Below are positions 24,901-37,471 of a stretch of 64,000 nt of DNA, piece by piece. Origin of the DNA: Lolium rigidum (lineage: Eukaryota; Streptophyta; Magnoliopsida; Poales; Poaceae); assembly GCF_022539505.1 (NCBI RefSeq), contig NC_061512.1:153557962-153621961 (forward strand), in the 5' to 3' direction. The notes under the pieces are model-generated. The model saw only the letters and a list, made by a program, of their open reading frames with translations, had not been told where the DNA came from and searched no databases. The stretch's first letter is position 1. Each line of letters opens with the position of its first letter. Position numbers and translations under genes: made by a program.

Positions 24901-27900
24901 CAATTTAGCCGTTCCTCTTCTCAGGTCATCCTCGGTATTCGCGAAGCCAAGCCCGCCACCGTCACCAATCCTCCACGTCGGGCATCCTATCAACACCAGG
25001 GTGAGTAGACGCGCTCAGAGACCCCTTATTTGTGCAATTTCATCAACCGTAGCCTACGATTCGAGATCCCGCCGGAGTTCCTCCGCCGCAGGCATGTTTG
25101 CCGGCGACGCTCCGATGACCCATTCGAAAATCCAACACCACTACGTTGTCCAGCGTGTAGAGGGGAGTCCGTAGGTGCGAGTTTCGCTTCCGGGGGTGCC
25201 GTAAATCGGCGGCGCCGTTCCCTGTTGACCGCCGGCGTTTAATCGGCGGCGAGGTCAAACGCCCGGTCAACATCGCCCAGTCACCGCTCGCATGGCAGTC
25301 CACGTGGACCTCCGGCCCACGGTCGGTGCCTCTGCGGGTGGTCTCGGCCGAGTACAATTAGCATTTCCTTTGTTTTATTTCAAATACAATAATTATCGAA
25401 ACTTTGATAAATTGTAGAAAATCCAATATAGCTCAGAAAAATAAATAGAAGATATCAAAATTCTTATAAAGATAAATCCTATCCAATAAAAATATAAAAT
25501 AAAATTTTAATTTTTAATAAAAATTTAGTTATTTAATACTTATTAAATAAGCCCTTTTCTTTAATTCTAAATTGAATTAAAATTCAATAAATTGGAAAAC
25601 CTTCTAAAATAAATAAAAACCAGTAATAAAAATAAAGAAAACATTAAATTTATTTTTCTTTATTTGTTATTTTGTTAAAACTTTATTAGTGGAAATTAAA
25701 CCCTAATTAATAAATTACCTTAATTATTAATTCTTTAAAAATAATAAAAGGACAAATCCAATATTATTTTAATTTCAAAGTTATTAATAACTTCAACTTT
25801 ATTAATGAAGTCATTAATCCAATAATTATAGGGTAATTAGGAAACCCTAGTTCCATTAGAAACAAAGTGATAACCTCATCATTTCATGTGTAATCCTAAA
25901 ACCCTAATGCCATTTAGACCCTAGATCCATTACTTCTTATGAACCCTAAATTGTTCCCAAACCTAAACCTTGGTAACATGTGATCATGTTACTTCACCAG
26001 TAAACATAGACTCATATCTAGCAACTAAATACTAGTTCAAATCCACATAAAATGCAGAACCCTATCACTAGCAATTCAGGATTCCTTGTATGCATACCAT
26101 TAAACCAAGATGATCAAATAGGATCAACCAAATGCAAACCCTAGCTCATATCCTTAGAATTATCATCTTTAAGTAACTTTAATTAGCATCACACCATGGT
26201 GATGAACCCTAATAGCAACCATGCCAGTATCTTGCATTACCTACCCATACTCCACTAAACCCTATTAGTGTGAGATAATTATTAATCATCCTATTTAGGA
26301 AACCACCATTCCTTACTTAGTAGATCCAATAGTAAACCCTAGATACCACACCAATAATTGAAATACTTCTTATTACCTAAGAAGTATGTTCTTCAAAAAG
26401 TTATTCCTTTGAAGTAAATAAAGAATCATCATCAATCATGCCTAATAGAACCTATAGCCAATAACCTGACTATTACCAGGCATGGTATACCAACCATGAT
26501 AGCAACCAGGGATAATTAATTGCTTAAGTTGCTTATGCTTAAGTAAAACCAATCAAGCCTAGTTGCTAATGAATCCAACCACTGTTAAGAACCATCTAAT
26601 ATCTACTCAAGAGCTAACGAGAACCATAGTAAACCATAGAACTCCACAACCCTAATTATCATACTTGTTCTTTACTAAAGAACATGTTCTTCAAAAGTTA
26701 TTCTTTTGAAGTACATGATAATTAATCATTAACCATGTCATTGAGTAATAAAACTAACAACTGTTCAATACATGTTAACATTATGCCACTTATCATTCTT
26801 TGTGTGCTCAATTGATTACTATGCTTTATTATCTACATGTTTATTATACCAAGTAATCACAATTGAATAAGAACCTTGTTTGTGGATCTCTATAAAAGTG
26901 CAACACACCCTGAACTAATCATTACCACTCACTAATCCTAATTCATCGGGGTTAGGACACGCTTAGAGCGATTGCATCTCATACTTATACAATATTGCAT
27001 CCTTGCCAATCTTTTAAACATCGTCCTTACCGGACGATGATGCTATTTCAGAATTTGGAGTTATTGCGTAACGAAGACCTTGCCTGCATAATCTTGCAGT
27101 CAAGAAAGGCAAGTTCATCACTTGCTCATGTCATTCGAGTATTTCTATCAAATTACTTGCAAAGTACTATGGTTATCACTATTGCATAAAAACCAAAACC
27201 ACTACTTTCATAACTATGAATATGACTATGTGGTGGGCAATGGAACCATGGATTGTGTTGATATGGTGGAGGTTCCATTGCAAGGGTTAATATCCATCTA
27301 GGATTAAACAACAAAAGTCGCCAGTGATTCTTGTGCCGTAATACCCGTGTTAACCATAAGATCCGGAGTGGGACGGAGTAGTCAAAAGTGTTTCCACCTC
27401 TCGTTCATCAACGGATGCGCTTACCGTAGTAGTTGTGTCTTGCGGATCAACTTGAGGGTGGGGAGCCCCTTCTAATTCCCCACGGTATAGCAGTGCTTAC
27501 CGTAGCGGTTGCGGCTTGCGGAACAACTTGAGGGTGGGGATCCCCTTCTAATTCCCCACGGTAATGTGGTCTATGATGGGTTGCGGCTACCGGCGAAGGA
27601 GTTTGGTTAACGAGTCCCAAAGCTGTTGTCGTGGTCGGGGTCCATCCTTAATTGGTGTAAGAGGACCGACGAGGACCCAGGGTTGGGGTATGCAACAAAG
27701 GGTGGGTGTTCGAGGTAGCGGAGGAACATGATTGGCTAGACCTTATACCGGGCCTAACACCAAAGGAAGTGTGGACGGGAACATATGCCCGGTTGGCACC
27801 AAGGTTAAGATCTCTTATGGGTAAAGCAACACACCTCTGCAGAGTGTAAAGAACCGTGACCTGTCACTCCCTGTTCGGGGATGAGGAACTGCGAACGCGG

Positions 27901-28455
27901 CCGGAAAGGAGCTCCATGAAGTTCTAGTAAACCGGTGAAGGCTGACGGACATAGTTCTTCTGAATAAAAGCAACCTTTTGAAGAAATGGTTATGAAAACT
28001 TGCATTGGTATTAGACTTTTTGGTCTAATGTCGTAGCTAGTGCATTAAACACCTCTTTCCTATAATGAACTTGTTGAGTACGCTCGTACTCATCCCACTC
28101 TTAAATCCCCTGCTTAGATATGGAGGCATCAAAGGAGGATCTACAGTGCAACTCGAAGAACAAGGAAATCAACAACTACTTCAAGGGACATGAACCTGTC
28201 AGAGGAGTCAAACACCACATCCAACAAGAAGACAACCTAGATTAGCAATAGAAGGAACTAGCTTCCTAAACTTAACTCCTATTTAGCTAGAATCTACTCA
28301 TAGCCTCTCGTAGCTAGTTAAATACTCTACAAATAGAGTTCGTGTTAGGATTAGACTACGAGTCGTTCTCCTGGAGTTTATTTGCAGTTTTACCTCATTG
28401 TAAAGTAGGAGGCTATGATGATCTTATGTAATAGAGTCAATATTGTAATTCTATA
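21947..28455 (+). repeat. C long LTR, copy 2, cut by assembly gap
   Basis: Nearly identical to 12406-18915. It starts CGTAATATCCC instead of TGTAATATCCC (the junction CTG reads CCG, in line with the CWG error pattern). It runs into the N gap about 120 bp before the expected LTR end. True substitutions against copy 1 are few (for example near 12628, 13223 and 14130), so the two copies are young or recently homogenised. The antisense GC island is at 24296-25360. Confidence 0.8.
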
Positions 28456-28555
28456 NNNNNNNNNNNNNNNNNNNNNNNNNNNNNNNNNNNNNNNNNNNNN
28501 NNNNNNNNNNNNNNNNNNNNNNNNNNNNNNNNNNNNNNNNNNNNNNNNNNNNNNN
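28456..28555. other. Assembly gap (100 N)
   Basis: Exactly 100 N, the usual placeholder for unknown length. The missing sequence must include at least the end of C LTR copy 2, and the 5' LTR, PBS and start of B1. By the reconstruction given in the findings it should also include about 0.77 kb of C' LTR. Confidence 0.95.
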
Positions 28556-28556
28556 T

Positions 28557-29273
28557 ATTCTGTTTCCTCATTTAAAACATGGATTGTTTGATGCGAAAAT
28601 TAAAAAACCTATGGAATCTTATTTGCATGCTGGTAGTAATATTAGTATGAATGCTTTGAACACCATTGTTGATAATGATATAGAAAGTTCTAAGCTTGGG
28701 GAAGCTGGTTTTCATGATATTTTTAGTCCCCCAAGCATTGAGGAGAAAATTTTCTTTGATGATACTTTGCCTCCTATTTATGATGATTATAATGATAGTG
28801 GTCTTTTGGTGCCACCTACTATGGAGAGTAAATTTTGTTGTGATTATACTATGCCTCCTACACTTGATGAGAATAATAATGATAGCTACTTTGTTGAATT
28901 TGCTCCCACTACAACTAATAAAATTGACTATGCCTATGGGAGTAGTAATAATTTTATGCATGAGACTCATGATAAAAATGTTTCATTTGATAGTTATATT
29001 GTTGAGTTTGCTCATGACACTACTGAAAGTTATTATGAGAGAGGAAAATATGGTTGTAGAAATTTTCATGTTACTAAAATGCCTCTCTATGTGCTGAAAT
29101 TTTTTAAGCTACACTTGTTTTATCTTCCTATGCTTGTTACTTTGCTCTTCATGAACTTGTTTATTTACAAGATTCCTATGCATAGGAAGCATGTTAGACT
29201 TAAATGTGTTTTGAATTTGCCTCTTGATGCTCTCTTTTGCTTCAAATACTATTTCTTGCGAGTGCATCATTAA
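28557..29273 (+). CDS. B1 ORF, unknown protein (5' end in gap)
   Basis: The frame is already open at the gap edge and ends at TAA 29271-29273. It is nearly identical to the complete 244-residue ORF of B2 at 42559-43293, lacking only the first residues. It is rich in Asp, Glu and Tyr (repeats such as FDDTLPPIYDDYND and NDSYFVEFAPTTTN), then has a basic Cys-containing segment and a hydrophobic stretch (LPMLVTLLFMNLF) near the C-terminus that could span a membrane. I see no gag, protease or polymerase motif. Both copies keep an open frame, which suggests the protein or its RNA has been under constraint. Function unknown. Confidence 0.65.
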   Translation: MLFPHLKHGLFDAKIKKPMESYLHAGSNISMNALNTIVDNDIESSKLGEAGFHDIFSPPSIEEKIFFDDTLPPIYDDYNDSGLLVPPTMESKFCCDYTMPPTLDENNNDSYFVEFAPTTTNKIDYAYGSSNNFMHETHDKNVSFDSYIVEFAHDTTESYYERGKYGCRNFHVTKMPLYVLKFFKLHLFYLPMLVTLLFMNLFIYKIPMHRKHVRLKCVLNLPLDALFCFKYYFLRVHH

Positions 29274-31870
29274 AACCGCCGAGCCCATCTTAATGGCTAA
29301 AAAGAAAGAACTTCTTGGGAGATAACCCATGTGTTATTTTGCTACAGTACTTTGTTTTATATTTGTGTCTTGGAAGTTGTTTACTACTGTAGCAACCTCT
29401 CCTTATCTTAGTTTTGTGTTTTGTTGTGCCAAGTAAAGTCTTTGATAGTAAAGTAAGTACTAGATTTGGATTACTCGCGCAGAAACAGATTTCTTTTCTC
29501 GTCACGAATCTGGGTCTAATTCTCTGTAGGTAACTCAGAAAATTATGCCAATTTACGTGAGTGATCCTCAGATATGTACGCAACTTTCATTCAATTTGAG
29601 CATTTTCGTTTGAGCAAGTCTGGTGGCCTAATAAAATCCATCTTTACGGACTGTTCTGTTTTGAAAGATTCTGCCTTTTATTTCGCATTGCCTCTTTTGC
29701 TATGTTGGATGAATTTCTTTGATCCATTAATGTCCAGTAGCTTTATGCAATGTCCAGAAGTGTTAAGAATGATTGTGTCACCTCTGAACATGTTAATTTT
29801 TATTGTCCACTAACCCTCTAATGAGTTGTTTCGAGTTTGGTGTGGAGGAAGTTTTCAAGGGTCAAGAGAGGAGGATGATATACTATGATCAAGGAGAGTG
29901 AAAGCTCTAAGCTTGGGGATGCACCCGGTGGTTCATCCCTGCATATATCAAGAAGACTCAAGCGTCTAAGCTTGGGGATGCCCAAGGCATCCCCTTCTTC
30001 ATCGACAACATTATCAGGTTCCTCCCCCGAAACTACATTTTTATTCGGCCACATCTTATGTGCTTTACTTGGAGCGTCCGTGTGCTTTTGTTTTTGTTTT
30101 TGTTTGAATAAATTGGATTACATCATGCTTGTGTGGGAGAGAGACACGCTCCGCTGGTTCATATGAACACATGTGTTCTTAGCTCATAATATTCATGGCG
30201 AAGTTTCCTCTTCGTTAAATTGCTATATGGTTGGAATTGGAAAATGATACATGTAGTAATTGCTATAAATGTCTTGGGTAATGTGATACTTGGCAATTGT
30301 TGTGCTCATGTTTAAGCTCTTGCATCATATGCTTTGCACCCATTAATGAAGAAATACATAGAGCATGCTAAAATTTGGTTTGCATATTTGGTTTCTCTAA
30401 GGTCTAGATAATTTCTAGTATTGAGTTTGAACAACAAGGAAGACGGTGTAGAGTCTTATAATGTTTTCAATATGTCTTTTATGTGAGTTTTGCTGCACCG
30501 GTTCATCCTTGTGTTTGTTTCAAATAAGCCTTGCTAGCCTAAACCTTGTATCGAGAGGGAATACTTCTCATGCATCCCAAATACTTGAGCCAACCACTAT
30601 GCCATTTGTGTCCACCATACCTACCTACTACATGGTATTTATCCGCCATTCCAAAGTAAATTGCTTGAGTGCTACCTTTAAAATTCCATCATTCACCTTT
30701 GCAATATATAGCTCATGGGACAAATAGCTTAAAAACTATTGTGGTATTGACTATGTAATTATGCACTTTATCTCTTATTAAGTTGCTTGTTGTGCGATAA
30801 CCATGTTTATCGGGAACGCCATCAACTCATTGTTGAATATCATGTGAGTTGCTATGCATGTTCGTCTTGTCCGAAGTAAGGGCGATCTACACCGAGTTGA
30901 ATGGTTTGAGCATGCATATTGTGAGAGAAGAACATTGGGCCGCTAACTAAAGCCATGATTCATGGTGGAAGTTTCAGTTTTGGACAAATATCCTCAAATC
31001 TCTAATGAGAAAAGAATTAATTGTTGTCAAATGCTTAAAGCATTAAAAGAGGAGTCCATTATCTGTTGTCTATGTTGTCCCGGTATGGATGTCTAAGTTG
31101 AGAATAATCAAAAGCGAGAAATCCAAATGCGAGCTTTCTCCTTAGACCTTTGTACAGGCGGCATAGAGGTACCCCTTTGTGAAACTTGGTTAAAGCATAT
31201 GTATTGCGGTGATAATCCAGGTAGTCCAAGCTAATTAGGACAAGGTGCGGGCACTATTGGTACACTATGCATGAGGCTTGCAACTTATAAGATATAATTT
31301 ACATGATGCATATGCTTTATTACTACCGTTGACAAAATTGTTTCATGTTTTCAAAATCAAAGCTCTAGCACAAATATAGCAATCGATGTTTTCCTCTATG
31401 GAGGACCATTCTTTTACTTTCATTGTTGAGTCAGTTCACCTATTTCTCTCCACCTCAAGAAGCAAACACTTGTGTGAACTGTGCATTGATTCCTACATAC
31501 TTGCTTATTGCACTTATTATATTACTCTATGTTGACAATATCCATGAGATATACATGTTACAAGTTGAAAGCAACCGCTGAAACTTAATCTTCTTTTGTG
31601 TTGCTTCAATACCTTTACTTTGAATTATTGCTTTATGAGTTAACTCTTATGCAAGACTTATTGATGCTTGTCTTGAAGTGCTATTCATGAAAAGTCTTTG
31701 CTATATGATTCACTTGTTTACTCATGTCATACACATTGTTTTGATTGCTGCATTCTCTACATATGCTTTACAAATAGTATGATCAAGATTATGATGGCAT
31801 GTCACTCCAGAAATTATCTTTGTTATCGTTTTACCTCGCTCGGGACGAGCAGAACTAAGCTTGGGGATGC
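29274..31870 (+). other. B1 non-coding tail with PPT-like repeats
   Basis: No supported gene; the small frames at 29574-29813 and 29885-30166 lack recognisable motifs. TCTAAGCTTGGGGATGC occurs at 29906-29922 and 29965-29981, matching the true PPT (CTAAGCTTGGGGATGC, 31855-31870) that abuts the LTR. Confidence 0.7.
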
Positions 31871-33365
31871 TGATACGTCTCCAACGTATCGATAATTTCT
31901 TGTGTTCCATGCCACATTATTGATGTTATCTACATGTTTTATGCACACTTTATGTCATATTCGTGCATTTTCCGGAACTAACCTATTAACAAGATGCCGA
32001 AGTGCCAGTTCTCGTTTTCGCTGTTTTTGGTTTCAGAAATCCTAGTAACGAAATATTCTCGGAATCGGACGAAATCAACGCCCGGGTTCCTATTTTTCCC
32101 GGAACCATCCGAACACTCGAGAGCTGCCGGAGATGGGCAGGGGGGCCCCACACCACACCTGGGCGCGGGCCAGGCCCTGGCCGCGCCACCTGGTGGTGAG
32201 GGCACCCTGGTGACCCCCCTGCGCCGCCTTCGCCTATAAGAAGCCCCTGGATCAGAAAACCCGAGACCGATTGACGAAACCCACGAAAACCTTCCAGAGC
32301 CGCCGCCATCGCGAAGCCAAGATCTGGGGGACAGGATCTCTGTTCCGGCACCCGCCGGAGCGGGGAAGTGCCCCCGAAGGCTTCTCCATCGACACCGCTG
32401 CCATCTCCACCGCCATCTTCATCACCGCTGCTGCTCCCATGAGGAGGGAGTAGTTCTCCATCGAGGCTCGGGGCTGTACCGGTAGCTATGTGGTTCATCT
32501 CTCTTCCATGTACTTCAATACAATGATCTCATTGAGATTCATATGAGTTTGTATCACAATTTATCTATGTGCTACTCTAGTGATGTGTTATTAAAGTAGT
32601 TTTATTCCTCCTGCATGTGTGCAAAGGTGACAGTGCGTGCACCATGTTAGTACTTGGTTTATGCTATGATCATGATCTCTTGAAGATTGCGAAGTTAACT
32701 ATTGCTATGATAATATTGATGTGATCTATTCCTCCTACATATGCATGAAGGTGACGAGTGTGCATGCTATGCTAGTACTTGGTTTAGTCCGTTGATATAT
32801 CTTACACTAAAGGTTACTAAAACATGAGCATTATTGTGGAGCTTGTTAACTCCGGCATTGAGGGTTCGTGTAATCCTACGCAATGTGTTCATCATCCAAC
32901 AAAAGTGTAGAGTATGCATTTATCTATTCTCGTTATGTGATCAATGTTGAGAGTGTCCACTAGTGAAAGTATAATCCCTAGGCCTTGTTCCTAAATACTG
33001 CTGAGTTACTACTGCTTGTTTCATCGTTTTATCATGCGTTACTATCGTTGCAATACTACCACCATCAACTACACGCCAGCAAGCACTTTTCTCGGCACCG
33101 TTGCTACTTGCTCATATATATTCATACCACTTGTATTTCACTATCTCTTCGCCGAACTAGTGCACCTATTAGGTGTGTTGGGGACACAAGAGACTTCTTG
33201 CTTTGTGGTTGCGGGGTTGCATGAGAGGGATATCTTTGACCTCTTCCTCCCTGAGTTCGATAAACCTTGGGTATCCACTTAAGGGAAACTTGCTGCTGTT
33301 CTACAAACCTCTGCACTTGGAGGCCCAACACTGTCTACAGGAAAGGAGGGGGAACGTAGACATCA
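31871..33365 (+). repeat. B1 3' LTR
   Basis: Starts TGATACGTCTCCAACG and ends GTAGACATCA. It is about 200 bp shorter than the B2 LTR (1701 bp). Small deletions near 32540-32560 removed the segment that in B2 holds the first of three diverged GTGTGAAGGTGACAGTG-type repeats. Confidence 0.9.
32150..32239 (+). promoter_or_regulatory. GC-rich inverted repeat and TATA-like box in B1 LTR
   Basis: Arms CACCACACCTGGGCGCG.. and ..CGCGCCACCTGGTGGTG (about 32150-32198) are followed by CTATAAG at 32233-32239. The outer arm bases differ from B2 on both sides in a way that largely keeps pairing. Confidence 0.5.
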
Positions 33366-36300
33366 GTGTGTTGCTTTACACATAAGAGATCTTAACCTTG
33401 GTGCCAACCGGGCAGCTTTCCCGTCCACACTTCCTTCGGTGTGAGGCCCGGTATAAGGTCTAGCCAATCATGTTCCTCCGCTACCTCGCACACCCACCCT
33501 TTGTTGCATACCCCGACCCTGGGTCCTCGTCGGTCCCATTATTCCCATAGATTTCAGGGTGGACCCCGACCACGACGACAGCTTGGGACTCGTTAACCAA
33601 ACTCCTTCGCCCGTAGCTGCAACCCATCATAGACCACTTACCGTGGGGAATTAGAATGGGATCCCCACCCCACCGCTTGCCCAACCTGGGTCAAGTGTCT
33701 ACGGTAAGCGCATTCGTTGATGTACGAGAGGTGGAAACACTTTTGACTACTCCGTCCCACTCCGGATCTTATGGTTAACACGGGGATTACGGCACAAGAA
33801 TCACTGGCGACATTTGTTGTTTAATCCTAGATGGATATTAACCCTTGCAATGGAACCTCCACCATGTCAACACAATCCATGGTTCCATTGCCCACCACAT
33901 AGTCATATTCATAGTTATGAAAGTAGTGGTTTTGGTTTTTATGCAATAGTGATAACCATAATACTTTGCAAGTAATTTGATAGAAATACTCAAATGACAT
34001 GAGCAAGTGATGAACTTGCCTGAACACTACAAAGTTTTGCAGTTGGATGGTGTGGACTGACTCTTGTCCTCTGGTTCTGAAAAATAGCATCATTGTCCGA
34101 TAAGGGCAATGGTTAAAGAAGCAATTATGCATGATTCCATTTTTAGGGTTTGTTCCCCCCTTCCGATGTTGTTATTATTTCATGTAAGAGGTTAATACTA
34201 AGAATAATTTGGGGATACTTGATTTAAAGTAAAATACAACCTTGAAATGTTGTCAAGGTGTTTTTTTTTTAAGTCCCCATTCATTAATGGACTTATTTTT
34301 ATTAATGAAAATTTTATGTGTGATTTAAATGATTATTTAAATCATGAAATGAAGACTTATTCTCAATTGTCTTCAAAAATTCTCTTTTGTATTTTATTAT
34401 GATAGAGAATTTTATGCTAATTTATTTTCATATTTTTAATTATTTTTTTAGAGCTTTAAATAATTTTCCATTGAATTTCAAAGTTTTATGTTTTTATTGA
34501 ATTGTGAAAAGTCCTCTTTGCCCCTGGGCCCACCTGTCAGTGGAGCCCAGTGAGTTGGGCTAGACCAGCTCGGGTCCAACCGACCCGAGCGGTCGCTTGC
34601 TCACTCCCTCTCCCCGCGCCGCTCGTCCTAACCCTAATCCCCTTCGCCTCTCTGGCGATTTCCTCGTCGCCGCCCCCTTCTCGGAATTTCTCCGGCCAAA
34701 TCAGGCCGCCGCCACCGGCGAGATCAGGTGGATCTGATCCGCCTTTCGACGGTGGACACGGTGGTCCGCGTCGATCTGGATTTCATCCACGCCACCATGC
34801 GGCCCCAACTCGCCTGCAACCCTGGCCGCAAGGATTCATGGCGATGCGCCGCCTGCCGGCGCCCCTGATGCTGCGGTGTTGCTGTCCCTGGCCGTGGTGC
34901 TGTGGTGCTGCCATGGCCTGGCTTGGCCTGGCGCCGCCGCGCTCCGGCGTGTGCCGTCGTGGCCGCCATGGCTGCGCTATTCTCCTCGACTCCGGGTAAG
35001 TGCGCCTCCTTTCCTGCTCCCCTCCTGTGCCTGACCTTCTTCCTCCTCTAGACCTGCTGCTGTGTTGTGCTTGCCTGCGCAAGAGCTGCTGTGTTCTTCT
35101 GCAGCGCCATGTTTGCCTGCTCCTGCTATGCTATGCTGCTGCGCTATGCGTGTGCTACTGCGCAAGATTGCTAAGCTATGCGCCTGTGAAAGCTTGCTTT
35201 ACTTGCTAGATTTCTTCCCTGTGCCTCTGTTCTTGTTTCTATGCTTACCTGACATCAAATGTGTTCATATATACCGCTCTCGGCTTGATTGCGATGGTGC
35301 AACTCTTGCAAATTTGCAAGAACCAGTGCACCTGGGTGCTCTTCAGTGTGCTATAATTCATGGACATGCTCCCTTGAGCATGCTTTTGGTCTAGACAATA
35401 CCCTCTCTTGATGATGTGTTACTGCATACAATTATTTGTCATATATTTGATTGTCTGCTATGCCACCGTTCCTGTTCTGTGGCCATTTAATTTATATGGT
35501 TAAAGTGTTGATGCTAGGCTTGGTTCTAGCATGCTTGGTCAAGTCCTGATGATCTTATGATCATCAGTTGCTTGGTGAATGGCTGCTGTTTCATTCTTGT
35601 GTCTAGCTGATGCTCTCCTGATGTCAGTGTAACACACTGGCTTGTGTTTGTACTCCTTGGTGTTTGCTCAAGCCCATGCTACTATCTGCAATGAGCCATT
35701 GGATCATCTGCATGGCCGGGTGCATAGCTTACTTCTCTGTTTCATTTATCTGTGTAGCTTTGATTCATTAAGTAGATAAATGATGTGAACTGCTCTGCAG
35801 TGATGATCATATGAATGAATTTAGTTAAGCTAGAGGGATGCCAATCATATATTGGGGACCCTAGCTTCATTTGAACCCTTCTGGGTAATGATATATGTGC
35901 TGGCTTGATGGTTTTATTGCTTAAGTGGTAGAGGTTGCCTCAACAGCCATTCTTGACTGTTCAGGAAGCTCCCACCTCTTGTTGGCTTGCTGTGATTACT
36001 AGATGCTTACTGGTTGATCCAGATTTGGACTTCCAGTGGCTCTTTGATGTTGACAAACTTAAATAGACACATATTGTCTATCAGTCTGATGGAATCAATA
36101 GATATAGGTGTTGAGTATGTGGCTAGGCTAGCTGTGTCTTCATCTGTTGCTAGATTTCTTCAGTTATGCATTAATTTACATAGCTGTTGTTCCCATAGGA
36201 TGATTTCCTAATGGCCTTTACCATATTTTCTTGCACCAAATGGCTTAGTGACCAGATGATGACACAAACAGGGTACTCACACCCTTTTGCTTCTGTGTTT

Positions 36301-37471
36301 GATGCACATGCTTATTTATGAACAAAACCATCTGGTTTGTTCATGTTGATTTGTATACCTCACTCCAGCTCCTAGATTTTGATGTTGGTGTAGAGGTTTT
36401 GCTTCAGTGTTGATCTGATGGTTGAGTTGCTTGCCCTGCTCCTCCTGGTGAGCTTGTGAAGCTTGGTTTATTTTCTGGTGATTGGGAATAGATGAAACAG
36501 CTCTAGCTGTTCATCTGTTCGTGGTTGTTCTTGATGTCCGGTGACTTACCCCGCTGCTTGGTCGATGAATGAGCTAGGGTTTGTTGTGGAAATTTTTTTA
36601 TATGGTTAGCTCTTGCTCCTCTGGTCGACAGCTCCACCTTTCCCTTTGGGTGACTCACTGGGTATGTGTGCTGCATGCACACTGCTTGGTGAGCAGTCTG
36701 GCTGTGTGTGTGTGCACATGCTTGGTATCTGGCTTGTGTCTAGGCTGAGAGTGGATCAGCTCGGCAGCCATGGTCATATCCCTTCCTATTTCATTTGATT
36801 TCTAACCTGCCAAGTGGCTATGCCACTTGGCATAACTTCTTTTTGATGTGATTTTGTGCAGGGATCAACAATTGATCACAATGGACATGGAGGTTATTCA
36901 AATCCAAGATCAAGTGAAGATGATCTTGTAGTATTTAGACTAGGATACATCCTTGTACTTTTCTTTGTTGTAATTTTCTTTTGTTTTTTTCAATTTCACT
37001 AATTCTTGTAATGTATTGTAATATTCATTTATTTCCATTATGAATATTGTAAAGACAATGTATCTTGTGTGTTAATCAATAAAGCTCAAAGTTTTCTCTA
37101 ATGAGCTTTACTTTACTTTAATTGCTTATATTGTTTATAATTTATATTTTACTTAATGAATTTCCTCACAATTCAATATTTAGGGTATTTAAATTCAAAT
37201 TCATCATTGGTTTGAATTCAACCATGTCACTTTATTTAGAATTCAATTATGCAAGCTCTCCCCTCTCTTCTCAAAACCCTAAACTAGTGGAGAGAGTTGC
37301 AAGTTTGTCGCACTCTCGAAACCCTAACCCTGTAAGGTGTCGAGAGAGAAACTTGTCCCCCTTCGATGCAGTTTTTGTTTAAAAGCGCGAAATTTCCCCA
37401 GAATTTACTATGCAATGCACATCCCTTTCTAAAATCTACCCCTCGATCGTCTCTAAACCTGGGACATTACA
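33366..37471 (-). mobile_element. C' LTR, front 4.1 kb, reverse orientation
   Basis: Ends GGGACATTACA at 37471, the reverse complement of the C-family LTR start (TGTAATGTCCC), followed by TSD TGTTA at 37472-37476. It starts right after B1 with the duplicated GTGTG. Together with the 0.77 kb before the empty site at 9699, a complete C' LTR would be about 4.9 kb, shorter than and diverged from C. It contains a GC-rich block (34500-35000) and long T-rich sequence. It is either the 5' LTR of a reverse C' element or part of a solo LTR. Confidence 0.8.
34550..37085 (+). other. Gene-like antisense transcription unit inside C' LTR
   Basis: Plus-strand sequence reads like a plant gene. A GC-rich first exon has an open frame at 34550-34999 and ends at donor CCGG|GTAAGTGCG (GT at 34996). 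It is followed by 1.86 kb of T-rich intron-like sequence and a consensus acceptor (TTTTGTGCAG, AG at 36860-36861). A short second exon (MDMEVIQIQDQVKMIL, then TAG) precedes T-rich 3'-UTR-like sequence and AATAAAG near 37077. The first-exon peptide is Pro/Arg/Cys-rich with no recognised domain. It may be a non-coding transcript or a captured gene fragment. Antisense relative to C'. Confidence 0.35.

Larger units (their letters stand above)
28556..33365 (+). mobile_element. Non-autonomous element B1 (3' part)
   Basis: Matches B2 (38665-47571) from inside its ORF to the end of the 3' LTR. It contains a partial ORF, a 2.6-kb non-coding tail with PPT-like repeats, the PPT (31855-31870) and a 1495-bp 3' LTR ending GTAGACATCA at 33365. 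The following five bases GTGTG (33366-33370) are the probable target duplication; the same site, empty, is seen at 9699-9703. The 5' LTR is hidden by the gap. Confidence 0.88.

Noticed and set aside
28696..29097. Hydrophobic 133-residue frame resembling a membrane protein
   Set aside because: Shadow frame of the B ORF; a Leu/Ile/Met-rich peptide arises from AT-rich codons read out of frame. Same at 42719-43117.
8937..37471. One ordinary full-length element bounded by TSD TGTTA
   Set aside because: The ends are reverse C' LTR ends, but the middle is forward C plus B1 and a gap, so it is not one intact element.
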